A stretch of 52,988 bases of DNA from JBKEDS01 sp047975545 (GTDB lineage Bacteria; Bacteroidota; Bacteroidia; Flavobacteriales; Flavobacteriaceae), in NCBI GenBank assembly GCA_047975545.1, contig JBKEDS010000036.1, positions 1 through 52,988 of the forward strand, given 5' to 3'. The position numbers and the translations under genes were made by a program. The notes beneath the pieces are model-generated. The model saw only the letters and a list, made by a program, of their open reading frames with translations, ran no database searches and was not told the DNA's origin. Position 1 is the stretch's first letter; every line of letters starts with the position of its first letter. This document shows positions 23,666 through 32,728 of this stretch, piece after piece.

Positions 23666-25981
23666 ATGAATATAGAATTACAAGAAACATTAGAAGTTTC
23701 CTTAAAGGAAGGCGTTAATATTTTTTTAGGAGCAGGGTTCTCTGTTTATTCGAAGGATAAAAATGGAGATAGATTGCCATTAGGACAAGAGTTAAGCGAT
23801 GAGTTGATTGAGCAGTTTTCATGTCCTGAACTGTCCGATTTGGCTAAAATTTGTACAGTCATTGATTCTTTTAATAGTGACGGTCTAAGGGATTATTTGT
23901 TAAATAGATTCCAAGTAAGTGCATATGATGAATTTTATAATGAATTAATAAAAATTAATTGCAGAAGAATATTTACAACGAATATTGATAATTTGGTCGA
24001 TTGTATTTACCAGTCTTCTAAGGAAAAATATATTAATAACGTATTTATAAATGGGTCATGTTATCAAGATACAAATTGTATTGATTTTATTCCAATTCAT
24101 GGTAATGTTGATATGCCAGAATCAAAATTACTATTTAACAAGCAAGAGGTTTCGGGGTCATATAGAACTCAGATGAACTCGTGGCTTAGTTTAAATCAGT
24201 CAGCACAGCAGCTTCCATCGATTTTTATTGGTTATAGTTTAGAGGATGTAGGAGCAATAGAGGCGTTATTTGGTCAGCAAGATAGTAAGTCGAATCAAAA
24301 AAACAAATGGATTTTGCTTTACAAGACGGATCCAGGTAGTGAAGCGTATTTTCGAGCTCTTGGATTTAAAATAATGATAGGAGATGTTAAGGATTTTTTC
24401 AAATTTATCTCAAATTTAGATTTATCGGAAAAGAAAGATGTTGTTGTTGGGAAGGATTCTATAGAAGATATTTATCCCGAATCAAAAGTGCCTAAAAAAA
24501 ATTATAAAGGACAAATAAGAAAAATTGATGAATTTTTCTTAGGTGCGGCTCCTATATGGTCGGATGTGTTATCAAATCGAGTATACTCAACCTCACACAT
24601 AGATAAAATAATCAACTTATTGGAAAAGGATAAAAATATAGTTGTGACAGGAATTCCCGCTTCTGGAAAATCGACTCTTCTTTTACAGATTGCCAAGAAA
24701 ATAAGTTCTCAGAAAAGGGTTTTTATATTTAATGATATGACCTTGCATAAATCTAATGTAATCAAACACGAAATAAATAGACCAACAATCATTTTAGTTG
24801 ATAATTTTGCGGGAAATATTGATTCTTTTGTGAATTTAACGTTAAACCCAAACATCAAATTAGTAGGGTTTGATAGATATTACAATGTGGATATTTCGAG
24901 CCATAAACTTTCAAATAATATTTTTGAATTTTACGATGTTTCAGATTTATCACCTCAAGATATACAAGGTATTTATAATACCATTCCGTTGTCGATTAGG
25001 AAAAGTCCAATGGTATCGAAGGGAGTTTTAGATGAAATACCTTCTGTTTTTGAAATAGTTAATTATAATATAAATAAACCTGCAATTTCTGAGAGGTATA
25101 AATCAATTTTGGAAGAGTTGAACTCTTCTGATCCAATATTGCTAGATCTTTTAATAATGTCCTGTTATCTTCATTCTTGTAGAATTCCTGTTTCTTTTGA
25201 GGTGACCAATTCTTTTCTTGATGAAGAAGCGTCTTCTTATGAAGAAGTTATTAGTTTAATGAATTCTCTAAAAGGTATGATTCAAGAGACTATAGGAAAT
25301 ATTGTTGATGAATTTGATGGAGATCAGGACTATTACCAGCCTAGATCTCAGATTCTTGCGGAAACAATTATTAAGCAAACAAAATCAGAACATTTTAAAA
25401 GAGTATTTAAACAGTTTCATGATAATGTTCCTAAACATCAGATACCGAATTTTTATGTATTCAAAAGAAGTGGCTACGATGCTTTCTACGTTTCAAAAGC
25501 ATTTTATAATTGGCAAGAGGGATTGGAGTTTTATGAAAATTCTTTTGGTATAGATAGGAATCCTTTTTTACTCCAACAGTGTTCTTTGTATTTGTTAAAG
25601 AAAAAAAGGTATACAGAAGCGGCTTTGAAGATTGATAAGGCATTGCAAATTAGTAATAAGAAAATATTTTCTATAGAAAACACGCATGCAATTGTGTTGT
25701 TTAAAGCAAATATAAATTCCGAAAGTGACGATCCTAATATTCGAGTAACACTTGACAAAAGTATGGATATATTAAAAAAATGTTATAGTGAAGATTCAAG
25801 GAAAACTTACCACGCAGTAACCTTTTCAGAACAATCAATAGAGTATTTTGCAAAATATCCCGATGGTGTTTCAAAAGAATATTTGGAACTATCCTTAGAT
25901 TGGTTAAAAGAATCTGGTTCTGAAAGAAAATATAATTATAGGGTAAAAACATTGTTGAGGCAACTTGAAGAGATTGTCTGA
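23666..25981 (+). CDS. SIR2 - P-loop NTPase - TPR-like protein, probable anti-phage defence
   Basis: Residues 1-250 are a SIR2-like domain: GAGFS (22-26), TTNIDN (104-109), catalytic-type His145 in IHGN and GYSLED (189-194). Such domains often hydrolyse NAD+ in abortive defence. A P-loop follows, GIPASGKST (329-337), with a Walker-B-like TIILVDNF (374-381). The C-terminal ~300 residues are helical, with a TPR-like unit near 630-665. This is the layout of STAND/AAA-type sensor-effector proteins. The gene is visibly richer in A+T than its neighbours and uses AGA, GAT and TTT codons freely, where neighbours prefer CG-rich ones. It sits alone between cysM and the metH riboswitch, suggesting transfer. 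Defence is inference from domain architecture; no phage-related neighbour is present. Confidence 0.82.
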   Translation: MNIELQETLEVSLKEGVNIFLGAGFSVYSKDKNGDRLPLGQELSDELIEQFSCPELSDLAKICTVIDSFNSDGLRDYLLNRFQVSAYDEFYNELIKINCRRIFTTNIDNLVDCIYQSSKEKYINNVFINGSCYQDTNCIDFIPIHGNVDMPESKLLFNKQEVSGSYRTQMNSWLSLNQSAQQLPSIFIGYSLEDVGAIEALFGQQDSKSNQKNKWILLYKTDPGSEAYFRALGFKIMIGDVKDFFKFISNLDLSEKKDVVVGKDSIEDIYPESKVPKKNYKGQIRKIDEFFLGAAPIWSDVLSNRVYSTSHIDKIINLLEKDKNIVVTGIPASGKSTLLLQIAKKISSQKRVFIFNDMTLHKSNVIKHEINRPTIILVDNFAGNIDSFVNLTLNPNIKLVGFDRYYNVDISSHKLSNNIFEFYDVSDLSPQDIQGIYNTIPLSIRKSPMVSKGVLDEIPSVFEIVNYNINKPAISERYKSILEELNSSDPILLDLLIMSCYLHSCRIPVSFEVTNSFLDEEASSYEEVISLMNSLKGMIQETIGNIVDEFDGDQDYYQPRSQILAETIIKQTKSEHFKRVFKQFHDNVPKHQIPNFYVFKRSGYDAFYVSKAFYNWQEGLEFYENSFGIDRNPFLLQQCSLYLLKKKRYTEAALKIDKALQISNKKIFSIENTHAIVLFKANINSESDDPNIRVTLDKSMDILKKCYSEDSRKTYHAVTFSEQSIEYFAKYPDGVSKEYLELSLDWLKESGSERKYNYRVKTLLRQLEEIV

Positions 25982-26052
25982 TTTTTGCATTTATTTGTTA
26001 TGAGGATCTCTAAAAAGTTGATCTATAACAAGGATTTTGCTTTTATTTAATG

Positions 26053-26081
26053 TTGAATTAAAAAAATGTGCCTTAAATTTG
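26053..26081 (+). promoter_or_regulatory. promoter of the metH riboswitch transcript
   Basis: TTG (26053-26055), an 18-nt spacer and TAAATTTG (26074-26081) match the Bacteroidota consensus. The riboswitch aptamer begins about 27 nt downstream. Confidence 0.65.
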
Positions 26082-26108
26082 CGCACCGGTTCATTAACGT
26101 ATTGGCTA

Positions 26109-26296
26109 TGTTATCAAGAAAGGTAGAGGGAATAGACCCGTTGAAACCTTGGCAACCCTTAAATTTCCATGCAATTGGGAATCCTGTTTAAGAAGGTGCT
26201 ACGTTCTACTGATAAAATCCTGAATTTAGTTCAGGATCTCTGAATTTAGTTCAGAATCCCTGAATATATTTTCAGAACCAATCAGAAAGATAACGG
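26109..26296 (+). promoter_or_regulatory. SAM-I riboswitch upstream of metH, with enlarged variable helix
   Basis: The S-box core is visible: TTATCAAGAAAGGTAGAGGGA, GACCCGTTGAAACCTTGGCAACC, AGAAGGTGCTACGTTCTAC and the P1 3' strand GAAAGATAAC. Between the last two lie three tandem 20-nt units (26220-26275), each a small palindrome, which lengthen the region compared with the metY riboswitch. It would control metH part 1 and probably metH part 2 and metF. Confidence 0.92.
26220..26275 (+). repeat. three tandem 20-nt mini-hairpins inside the riboswitch
   Basis: Units start at 26220, 26240 and 26260. The first two share CTGAATTTAGTTCAG exactly and the third is CTGAATATATTTTCAG. Each can fold on itself (CTGAA with TTCAG). 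Confidence 0.8.
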
Positions 26297-26344
26297 AAAC
26301 GCTTTTTACTTTCCTTGACGACATGCCGCTATAACTATACAAAC

Positions 26345-27364
26345 ATGTCAAACATAAAACAAGCATTACAAAACCGTATTTTAGTACTCGATGGCGCCAT
26401 GGGTACCATGTTGCAGCAATACAAGTTTTCCGAGGACGATTTTCGTGGCGAACGCTTTAAGGACTATCCCATTCCCCTAAAAGGGAATAACGATTTGCTG
26501 TCCATTACCCAGCCACAGGCCATTAAGGAGGTTCACGCCAAATATTTCGAGGCTGGTGCCGATATTATAGAAACCAATACCTTTTCGGGAACCACAATAG
26601 CCATGGCCGACTACCAAATGGAAGATTTGGTGTACGAGCTAAACTACCAATCGGCAAAACTGGCAAAAGAAGTTGCCAACGCGTTTACGGCAAAAACTCC
26701 CGATAAGCCCCGATTTGTAGCAGGTTCCATAGGTCCAACAAACCGCACGGCCAGCATGTCGCCCGATGTAAACGACCCCGGCTACCGGGCCGTGACCTTC
26801 GATGAACTGCGCATAGCCTACAAACAACAAATAGAAGCCTTGGTAGATGGTGGTGTCGATATACTGTTGGTCGAAACCGTTTTCGATACCCTAAACGCCA
26901 AAGCGGCTTTGTTTGCCATAGAAGAAGTAAAGGACGAGCGCAACATCGACCTCCCTACCATGTTAAGCGGCACCATTACCGATGCTTCGGGCAGAACTTT
27001 ATCGGGGCAAACGGCCGAAGCTTTTTTAATATCGGTATCGCATATTCCGTTGTTGTCCGTTGGGTTTAACTGTGCTTTGGGCACCAATTTGCTGCAACCG
27101 CACTTGGAGGCCATTGCCAATAAAACCAATTTTGCCGTTTCGGCGCACCCCAACGCCGGATTGCCAAATGCCTTTGGCGAGTACGACGAAACACCCAACG
27201 AAATGGGCACTCAAATAGAAGAATACCTAAAAAAAGATTTAATAAACATAATAGGTGGCTGTTGTGGCACAACCCCCGAGCATATTAAAGTAATTGCCGA
27301 TTTGGCGGCAAAATATAAGCCCCGACATATTGTTGTACTAAGTGAAGCCGAAGGGACGCATTAA
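26345..27364 (+). CDS. metH: methionine synthase, homocysteine-methyltransferase module (split MetH part 1)
   Basis: This is the zinc-dependent homocysteine-binding module of cobalamin-dependent methionine synthase, encoded as its own 339-residue protein. Zinc ligands are Cys243, Cys306 and Cys307 (FNCALG; GGCCGTT), with the same spacing as in E. coli MetH. ILVLDGAMGTMLQ and ETNTFSGTT are further family marks. I start at ATG 26345 (MSNIKQALQNR); a TTG ten codons upstream is in frame but precedes the homologous region. The other modules are in the next gene, 98 nt downstream. It is controlled by the SAM-I riboswitch. Confidence 0.92.
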   Translation: MSNIKQALQNRILVLDGAMGTMLQQYKFSEDDFRGERFKDYPIPLKGNNDLLSITQPQAIKEVHAKYFEAGADIIETNTFSGTTIAMADYQMEDLVYELNYQSAKLAKEVANAFTAKTPDKPRFVAGSIGPTNRTASMSPDVNDPGYRAVTFDELRIAYKQQIEALVDGGVDILLVETVFDTLNAKAALFAIEEVKDERNIDLPTMLSGTITDASGRTLSGQTAEAFLISVSHIPLLSVGFNCALGTNLLQPHLEAIANKTNFAVSAHPNAGLPNAFGEYDETPNEMGTQIEEYLKKDLINIIGGCCGTTPEHIKVIADLAAKYKPRHIVVLSEAEGTH

Positions 27365-27375
27365 TCAAGTTAAAT

Positions 27376-27445
27376 GAAACACCTATGATTAAACTTAAAC
27401 CACACGGCAGAATGTTATTTGGGTGTTCCATCTGACCATTAAAAA
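27376..27445 (+). ncRNA. 70-nt RNA-like element between the two metH genes (copy A)
   Basis: A near-identical element lies at 47283-47354 before queA. AACACC (27378-27383) pairs with GGTGTT (27422-27427). TTAAACTTAAA, AATGTTA and TTCCATCTGACC are shared with copy B, whereas about 11 interior nt differ. It may be a small structured RNA such as the flavobacterial Flavo-1 motif; I cannot confirm the family. Confidence 0.5.
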
Positions 27446-27462
27446 CGAATAGCTCTTAACAG

Positions 27463-30135
27463 ATGAAAATCAAACAAACAAAATACATGAAATTGTCCGG
27501 TTTAGAACCATTGGTGCTAAACGAAAATAGCAATTTTATAAATGTAGGCGAACGCACCAACGTTGCCGGGTCCAAAAAATTTCTACGCTTAATAAAAGAA
27601 GAAAAATTCGATGAAGCCTTAGATATAGCCCGCCACCAAGTCGATGGCGGCGCCCAGATTATCGATGTTAATATGGACGATGGCCTACTGGACGGCAAAG
27701 TATCCATGGTGCGCTTTTTAAACCTAATCGCCGCCGAACCCGATATTTCCCGAGTACCCATTATGATTGATAGCTCGAAATGGGACATTATCGAGGCAGG
27801 CCTTCAGGTTATCCAAGGCAAGGGCGTTGTAAATTCCATTTCCCTGAAGGAAGGCGAAGAAAAATTTATTTGGGAAGCCAAGCAAATAAAACGCTACGGA
27901 GCGGCCGTAATTGTTATGGCGTTCGATGAGGTTGGCCAAGCCGATAATTACCAACGCCGTATTGAAATAGCCGAACGCTCGTACAATGTTTTGGTTAATA
28001 AAGTAGGTTTTCCTTCCGAAGATATTATTTTCGACCTCAATATTTTTCCCGTAGCTACGGGCATGGACGAGCACCGTAAAAACGCCATCGATTTTATCGA
28101 GGCCACCCGTTGGGTACGCCAAAATCTGCCCAATGTTAGCGTAAGCGGCGGCGTTAGTAACGTGTCGTTTTCGTTTCGGGGGAATGATAAAGTGCGTGAG
28201 GCCATGCACTCGGTGTTTTTATATTACGCCATTCAAGCAGGCATGAACATGGGCATTGTAAACCCCGCATTGTTGGAAGTTTACGACGATATTCCAAAAG
28301 ATTTATTGGACCATGTAGAAGACGTTATCCTCGACCGTCGCAGCGATGCCACCGAGCGTTTACTGGAATTTGCCGAAACCGTAAAAGGCACAAAAGCCGA
28401 AAAAACCGTCGATTTATCTTGGCGCGAAAACCCCGTACAAGAGCGTATAACCCATGCTTTGGTAAAAGGGATTGATGCCTTTATTGTTGAAGATGTTGAA
28501 GAAGCCCGACAACAAGCCAGCAAACCCATCGAGGTTATAGAGGGCCATCTTATGAACGGTATGAACGTAGTGGGCGATTTGTTCGGTGCCGGAAAAATGT
28601 TCCTGCCCCAAGTGGTAAAATCGGCACGGGTAATGAAGCGGGCGGTAGCCTATTTAAATCCGTTTATTGAAGCCGAAAAGTCAGATACATCCGAGCCTGT
28701 GGGGAAAATTTTAATGGCAACCGTAAAGGGCGATGTCCACGATATTGGTAAAAATATAGTAAGCGTTGTTCTCGCTTGTAACAATTACGAAATAGTCGAT
28801 TTGGGAGTTATGGTACCGCCCGAAAAAATTATTGAAACCGCTATAAAGGAACGTGTCGATGCCATTGGTCTATCGGGGTTAATTACGCCATCGCTGGACG
28901 AAATGGTGTATTTGGCCAAGGAAATGCAGCGCGAAAATTTCGAAATTCCACTGTTAATCGGCGGGGCAACAACATCCAAGGCACATACGGCCGTTAAAAT
29001 CGATACCCAATACAAAAACGCCGTGGTACACGTAAACGATGCCTCGCGTGCCGTAACGGTTGTGGGCGATTTGCTCAACAAAAAATCGTCTAAGGAATAC
29101 GTGGCGCAAATGAAACGGGAATATGATGAATTTCGTGAAAAGTTTTTAAAACGGGGCAAGGAAAAATCGTATATTTCTATTGAAGAAGCCCGTAAGCGAA
29201 AATATAAAATCGATTGGGATACGTTTGAAATTGTAAAACCCAAAGAAATGGGCGTTCAGGTTTTAAAACAACTCAGCTTAAAAGAATTGTTGCCGTTTTT
29301 CGATTGGAGCCCGTTTTTCCGAAGTTGGGACTTGCACGGTAAATATCCAAACATTTTAGAAGATAAAGTAGTGGGCGAACAAGCCACGCAGTTGTTTAAC
29401 GATGCTAAAGTTATTTTAGACGAAATAATTACAAAACAACTCCTAAAACCCAAAGGGATTTTTGGTTTATTTGAAGCTAATGCTATAAACGACGATGATA
29501 TTTCGGTAATGAAAAAAGGCAAGGAAATAGCGGTATTTCGTACCTTGCGCCAACAATTGGGCAAGCGCGATGGCGTTCCAAATCATGCTTTGGCCGATTT
29601 TATCGCACCAAAGGAAACAAATAAAACCGATTATATGGGAGCTTTTTGCGTAGGTGTTTTTGGGGCAGACGAGTTAGCTAAAAGCTATCGCGATAAACAC
29701 GATGATTACAACGCCATTATGGTACAGGCCTTAGCCGACCGTTTTGCCGAGGCTTTTGCCGAATATTTACACAAACAAGTACGGACAAAACATTGGGGCT
29801 ACGCCGAAAATGAAGATTTAACCAACGACGATTTAATAAAAGAAGGCTATAAGGGCATTCGTCCGGCACCGGGGTATCCGGCATGTCCCGACCATTTGGA
29901 AAAACAAACTATTTGGAACATTTTGGACGTTGAAACATTAATTGGGGTAAAGTTAACCGAAAGTTTGGCCATGTGGCCGGGGTCGGCCGTTTCGGGCTAT
30001 TATTTTGGAAACTCCGAGGCTAAGTATTTTGGGCTTGGTAAAATTACCGACGACCAAGTTACCGATTACGCCAACCGAAAAGGGATGGATAAGAAAGAAG
30101 CCAGAAAATGGTTGCATCCAATAATTGCGGAGTAA
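27463..30135 (+). CDS. metH: methionine synthase, folate/cobalamin/activation modules (split MetH part 2)
   Basis: This 890-residue protein carries the rest of MetH: a pterin-binding methyl-THF domain (FINVGERTNVAGSKKF onward, about 25-290), the cobalamin cap and binding domains with the axial ligand His426 in GDVHDIGKN, and the SAM-binding reactivation domain (about 570-890, RPAPGYPACPDH). Together with part 1 it transfers a methyl group from 5-methyl-THF to homocysteine. B12 is therefore needed; no MetE gene is in the window. The ATG at 27463 has a second ATG eight codons later (MKLSGLEPLVL) that is equally possible. Confidence 0.94.
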   Translation: MKIKQTKYMKLSGLEPLVLNENSNFINVGERTNVAGSKKFLRLIKEEKFDEALDIARHQVDGGAQIIDVNMDDGLLDGKVSMVRFLNLIAAEPDISRVPIMIDSSKWDIIEAGLQVIQGKGVVNSISLKEGEEKFIWEAKQIKRYGAAVIVMAFDEVGQADNYQRRIEIAERSYNVLVNKVGFPSEDIIFDLNIFPVATGMDEHRKNAIDFIEATRWVRQNLPNVSVSGGVSNVSFSFRGNDKVREAMHSVFLYYAIQAGMNMGIVNPALLEVYDDIPKDLLDHVEDVILDRRSDATERLLEFAETVKGTKAEKTVDLSWRENPVQERITHALVKGIDAFIVEDVEEARQQASKPIEVIEGHLMNGMNVVGDLFGAGKMFLPQVVKSARVMKRAVAYLNPFIEAEKSDTSEPVGKILMATVKGDVHDIGKNIVSVVLACNNYEIVDLGVMVPPEKIIETAIKERVDAIGLSGLITPSLDEMVYLAKEMQRENFEIPLLIGGATTSKAHTAVKIDTQYKNAVVHVNDASRAVTVVGDLLNKKSSKEYVAQMKREYDEFREKFLKRGKEKSYISIEEARKRKYKIDWDTFEIVKPKEMGVQVLKQLSLKELLPFFDWSPFFRSWDLHGKYPNILEDKVVGEQATQLFNDAKVILDEIITKQLLKPKGIFGLFEANAINDDDISVMKKGKEIAVFRTLRQQLGKRDGVPNHALADFIAPKETNKTDYMGAFCVGVFGADELAKSYRDKHDDYNAIMVQALADRFAEAFAEYLHKQVRTKHWGYAENEDLTNDDLIKEGYKGIRPAPGYPACPDHLEKQTIWNILDVETLIGVKLTESLAMWPGSAVSGYYFGNSEAKYFGLGKITDDQVTDYANRKGMDKKEARKWLHPIIAE

Positions 30136-30206
30136 AGTCCTCACCTATCCTCCCCATTTCGACGATGTTCAACACAAGCTCGGGGAGGTTAGGAGGGGAA
30201 GAAAAG

Positions 30207-30277
30207 CGTCACTGCGAGGAGGAACGACGAAGCAGTCTGTATATAAAAGAGATTGCTTCGTTCCACTCGCAAAGACG
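30207..30277. repeat. GTCACTGCGAG hairpin repeat before metF
   Basis: CGTCACTGCGAGG with GAACGACGAAGCAGTCT is followed by the near-complement GATTGCTTCGTTCCACTCGC, so the 71 nt fold into a long hairpin. It has the same core as the MITE but lacks the TGTTATGTCAA ends. Confidence 0.6.
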
Positions 30278-30295
30278 AAAAATTAAATAAACATG

Positions 30296-30337
30296 CCCGA
30301 GTAAGCATCCCTCCCCTTTGGGGAGGTTAGGAGGGGA
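30296..30337 (+). repeat. CCCGAGTAAG hairpin repeat, copy 3 (before metF)
   Basis: CCCGAGTAAG, CCTCCCCTTTGGGGAGG and TTAGGAGGGG end 6 nt before the metF ATG. A longer relative at 30140-30199 shares the CGGGGAGGTTAGGAGGGG part. Confidence 0.6.
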
Positions 30338-30343
30338 AAAAGA

Positions 30344-31300
30344 ATGAAAGTAACAGACCACATAAAAAACGCCAAGGGGAAAACCATGTTTTCGTTCGAG
30401 GTTATTCCGCCGCAAAAGGGGAAAAATATTCAGGATTTATATAACAATATAGACCCGTTAATGGAGTTTAATCCACCGTTTATCGATGTTACCACCTCGC
30501 GCGAGGAATATGTATATATCGACAAAGGCAACGGTTTATTGGATAAGCGCATTACCCGTATGCGCCCGGGAACGGTTGGTATTTGCGCTTCCATTATGCA
30601 CAAATATAAGGTCGATGCCATTCCGCATTTGCTGTGCGGCGGGTTTACCAAGGAGGAAACCGAATATGTGCTGGTCGATTGCCATTATCTGGGCATCGAT
30701 AACGTTATGGCCCTGCGAGGCGATTCGAGAAAGGACGAACCGTATTTTATACCAACCAAGGACGGCAATGCCTTTGCCAGCGAGTTGGTAGGGCAAATTT
30801 CAAACTTAAACAAGGGTAAATATTTGCACGAAAATGTCGAGGCCGAATACAACTACGATTTTTGTATTGGTGTTGCCGGATACCCCGAAAAGCACATGGA
30901 AGCCCCGTCGTTGGCTACCGATTTAAAACGCCTAAAAGCCAAGGTCGATGCCGGTGCCGATTATGTGGTAACACAAATGTTTTTCGACAATAAAAAATAT
31001 TTCGAGTTTGTGGACAAGGCAAGGGAAATGGGGATTACCATACCTATTATCCCGGGCATTAAGCCTATTGCGGTTAAGCGCCATTTGCAGGTTTTGCCCC
31101 AAGTGTTTAAAATAGATTTGCCCGAAACGCTTATCGAGGCTGTCGAGGCTTGTAAGGACAATAATGCCGTGCGGCAAGTGGGTGTCGAGTTTGCCATCCA
31201 ACAATCTAAAGAACTGCGCGATGCCGGTGTGCCGTTCCTGCATTATTACTCCATGGGCAAGAGCGACAATATTAAGGCTATTGCCTCGGCTTTGTTTTAA
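30344..31300 (+). CDS. metF: methylenetetrahydrofolate reductase
   Basis: MetF reduces 5,10-methylene-THF to 5-methyl-THF, the methyl donor for MetH, using FAD. The 318 residues show MFSFEVIPPQKGK, the DVTTSREEYVY segment, ALRGDSRKDEP and DYVVTQMFFDNKKYFEFVD. Family length is about 290-320. It follows metH part 2 after 208 nt filled by three hairpin repeats, and is probably transcribed from the same riboswitch-controlled promoter unless the repeats end transcription. Confidence 0.95.
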   Translation: MKVTDHIKNAKGKTMFSFEVIPPQKGKNIQDLYNNIDPLMEFNPPFIDVTTSREEYVYIDKGNGLLDKRITRMRPGTVGICASIMHKYKVDAIPHLLCGGFTKEETEYVLVDCHYLGIDNVMALRGDSRKDEPYFIPTKDGNAFASELVGQISNLNKGKYLHENVEAEYNYDFCIGVAGYPEKHMEAPSLATDLKRLKAKVDAGADYVVTQMFFDNKKYFEFVDKAREMGITIPIIPGIKPIAVKRHLQVLPQVFKIDLPETLIEAVEACKDNNAVRQVGVEFAIQQSKELRDAGVPFLHYYSMGKSDNIKAIASALF

Positions 31301-31515
31301 ACCTTTCTTGATTTTTCTGATTGAAGCGAATCTGCCTTGCCGACAGGCAGGAATTAGTGGTTTTGAGTTTGATTGAAGGCTTTTTGTTTGCACAGCACTT
31401 GTGCTGAGCATGCCGAAGCAGCGCTACGGAAATAAAAAAAGACAAAAAGCGGCTCGAAATGGCAATTTTTTAGCCAATTGAGAAAAGTCAAGATGAGTTC
31501 TTTAAATAAAAATAC

Positions 31516-31523
31516 TACATTTG
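31516..31523 (+). promoter_or_regulatory. -7 promoter element of the PagL-like gene
   Basis: TACATTTG matches TAnnTTTG exactly and ends 19 nt before the ATG at 31543. The 242-bp gap upstream also holds repeat fragments and a TGGCAATTTTTTAGCCA palindrome. Confidence 0.5.
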
Positions 31524-31542
31524 CCATGTTGTAAATTTTATA

Positions 31543-32640
31543 ATGAAGCAAACGGTATCTTATCTTTTAATCTTTTTTGGCGTATTTGCCTTTTCACAAG
31601 AAAAACAGCATTCGTCCTATGTCGATTTAAGTTATTTTAGGGGGAATATTGCCCTTCATAATAATGATATTCTTCACCTTATAACGGGGCATCCCGAAGG
31701 CTATGTGCTAAGCTGGAACAAAAAAACATACGGTTTTAAGGATTGGGAACAGCGTTACAATTATCCCGATTACGGGGTGACTTACATTTACCAAAATTTA
31801 AAAAACGAGCATTTGGGTACGGTTTCCGGAATTTACGGGCATTATAATTTTTACTTTTTTAAGCGCAATCTTATGCTAAAAGTGGCGCAGGGGCTTGCCT
31901 ATACCCAAAACCCTTACGATAAGGTGGAAAATTACAGGAATATTGCTTTTGGTAGCCATATATTAAGTACTACTTATTTAATGTTGGGCTATAAAAAAGA
32001 ACGTATTTTCGATAGGTTTGGGCTTCAGGCCGGGGTGTCGCTTATCCATTTTTCAAACGCCAATGTTAAGGCGCCCAATACCAGTGTAAACTCTATAACC
32101 CTTAATTTGGGGCTTACCTATAATTTAGATAAAGTTGAACCCGAATACGTTACAACACTATCCGGCGTTAAGGAAAAATTTACCGAGCCCATTCGCTATA
32201 ACTTGGCCTTTAGGAGCGGGCTAAACGAAAGCGATGTGGTGGGTAGTGGGCAATTTCCGTTTTATGTGTTTTCGGCCTATGCCGATAAGCGCATAAACGT
32301 AAAAAGTGCCTTGCAATTGGGTACCGACGTGTTTTTTTCTAACTTTTTAAAGGAACTTATTTATTATAAAAGCGTAGCCTATCACGAAGAAGATGTTTCG
32401 GGCAACGAGGATTATAAACGAGTAGGGATTTTTGCAGGCCACGAACTGTTTGTAAACCGACTGTCGTTGGTAACACAATTTGGGTACTACGTGTATTACC
32501 CTTACGATTTCGAAGGCCAAACCTATTTGCGAATTGGATTGAAACGTTATTTCGGAAAAAAAATGTTTGGCGCCATCACGCTTAAATCGCATGGCGCAAA
32601 GGCCGAAGCGGTCGAGTTTGGGGTTGGGGTACGGTTGTAA
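31543..32640 (+). CDS. PagL-like lipid A deacylase (acyloxyacyl hydrolase family)
   Basis: The protein starts with a signal peptide (MKQTVSYLLIFFGVFAFSQ, cleavage after about residue 18) and then alternates aromatic and polar residues as outer-membrane beta-barrels do. HFSN at 169-172 (SLIHFSNANVKAPNT) matches the His-x-Ser-Asn catalytic motif of PagL, which removes the 3-position acyl chain of lipid A. It has 365 residues, about twice the length of PagL, because of extra N- and C-terminal strands. It ends in VGVRL with a basic residue before the last leucine, an acceptable barrel end. Other outer-membrane function is possible if the acidic third catalytic residue is missing. Confidence 0.75.
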   Translation: MKQTVSYLLIFFGVFAFSQEKQHSSYVDLSYFRGNIALHNNDILHLITGHPEGYVLSWNKKTYGFKDWEQRYNYPDYGVTYIYQNLKNEHLGTVSGIYGHYNFYFFKRNLMLKVAQGLAYTQNPYDKVENYRNIAFGSHILSTTYLMLGYKKERIFDRFGLQAGVSLIHFSNANVKAPNTSVNSITLNLGLTYNLDKVEPEYVTTLSGVKEKFTEPIRYNLAFRSGLNESDVVGSGQFPFYVFSAYADKRINVKSALQLGTDVFFSNFLKELIYYKSVAYHEEDVSGNEDYKRVGIFAGHELFVNRLSLVTQFGYYVYYPYDFEGQTYLRIGLKRYFGKKMFGAITLKSHGAKAEAVEFGVGVRL

Positions 32641-32728
32641 ACCATTGGGGCAAAGTATTAAAATAAAAACCTCGATATTAAATTTTGTATCTTTAAAAAC
32701 CTATAAAAATAAAAAAAATGCGTGGGTA

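Noticed and set aside
26315..26344. TTG start giving metH part 1 ten extra residues
   Set aside because: ATG 26345 begins at the usual start of the homocysteine-binding domain.
32567..32728. upstream extension of the DUF1016 gene
   Set aside because: It overlaps the PagL gene and has no family similarity; ATG 32729 fits better.
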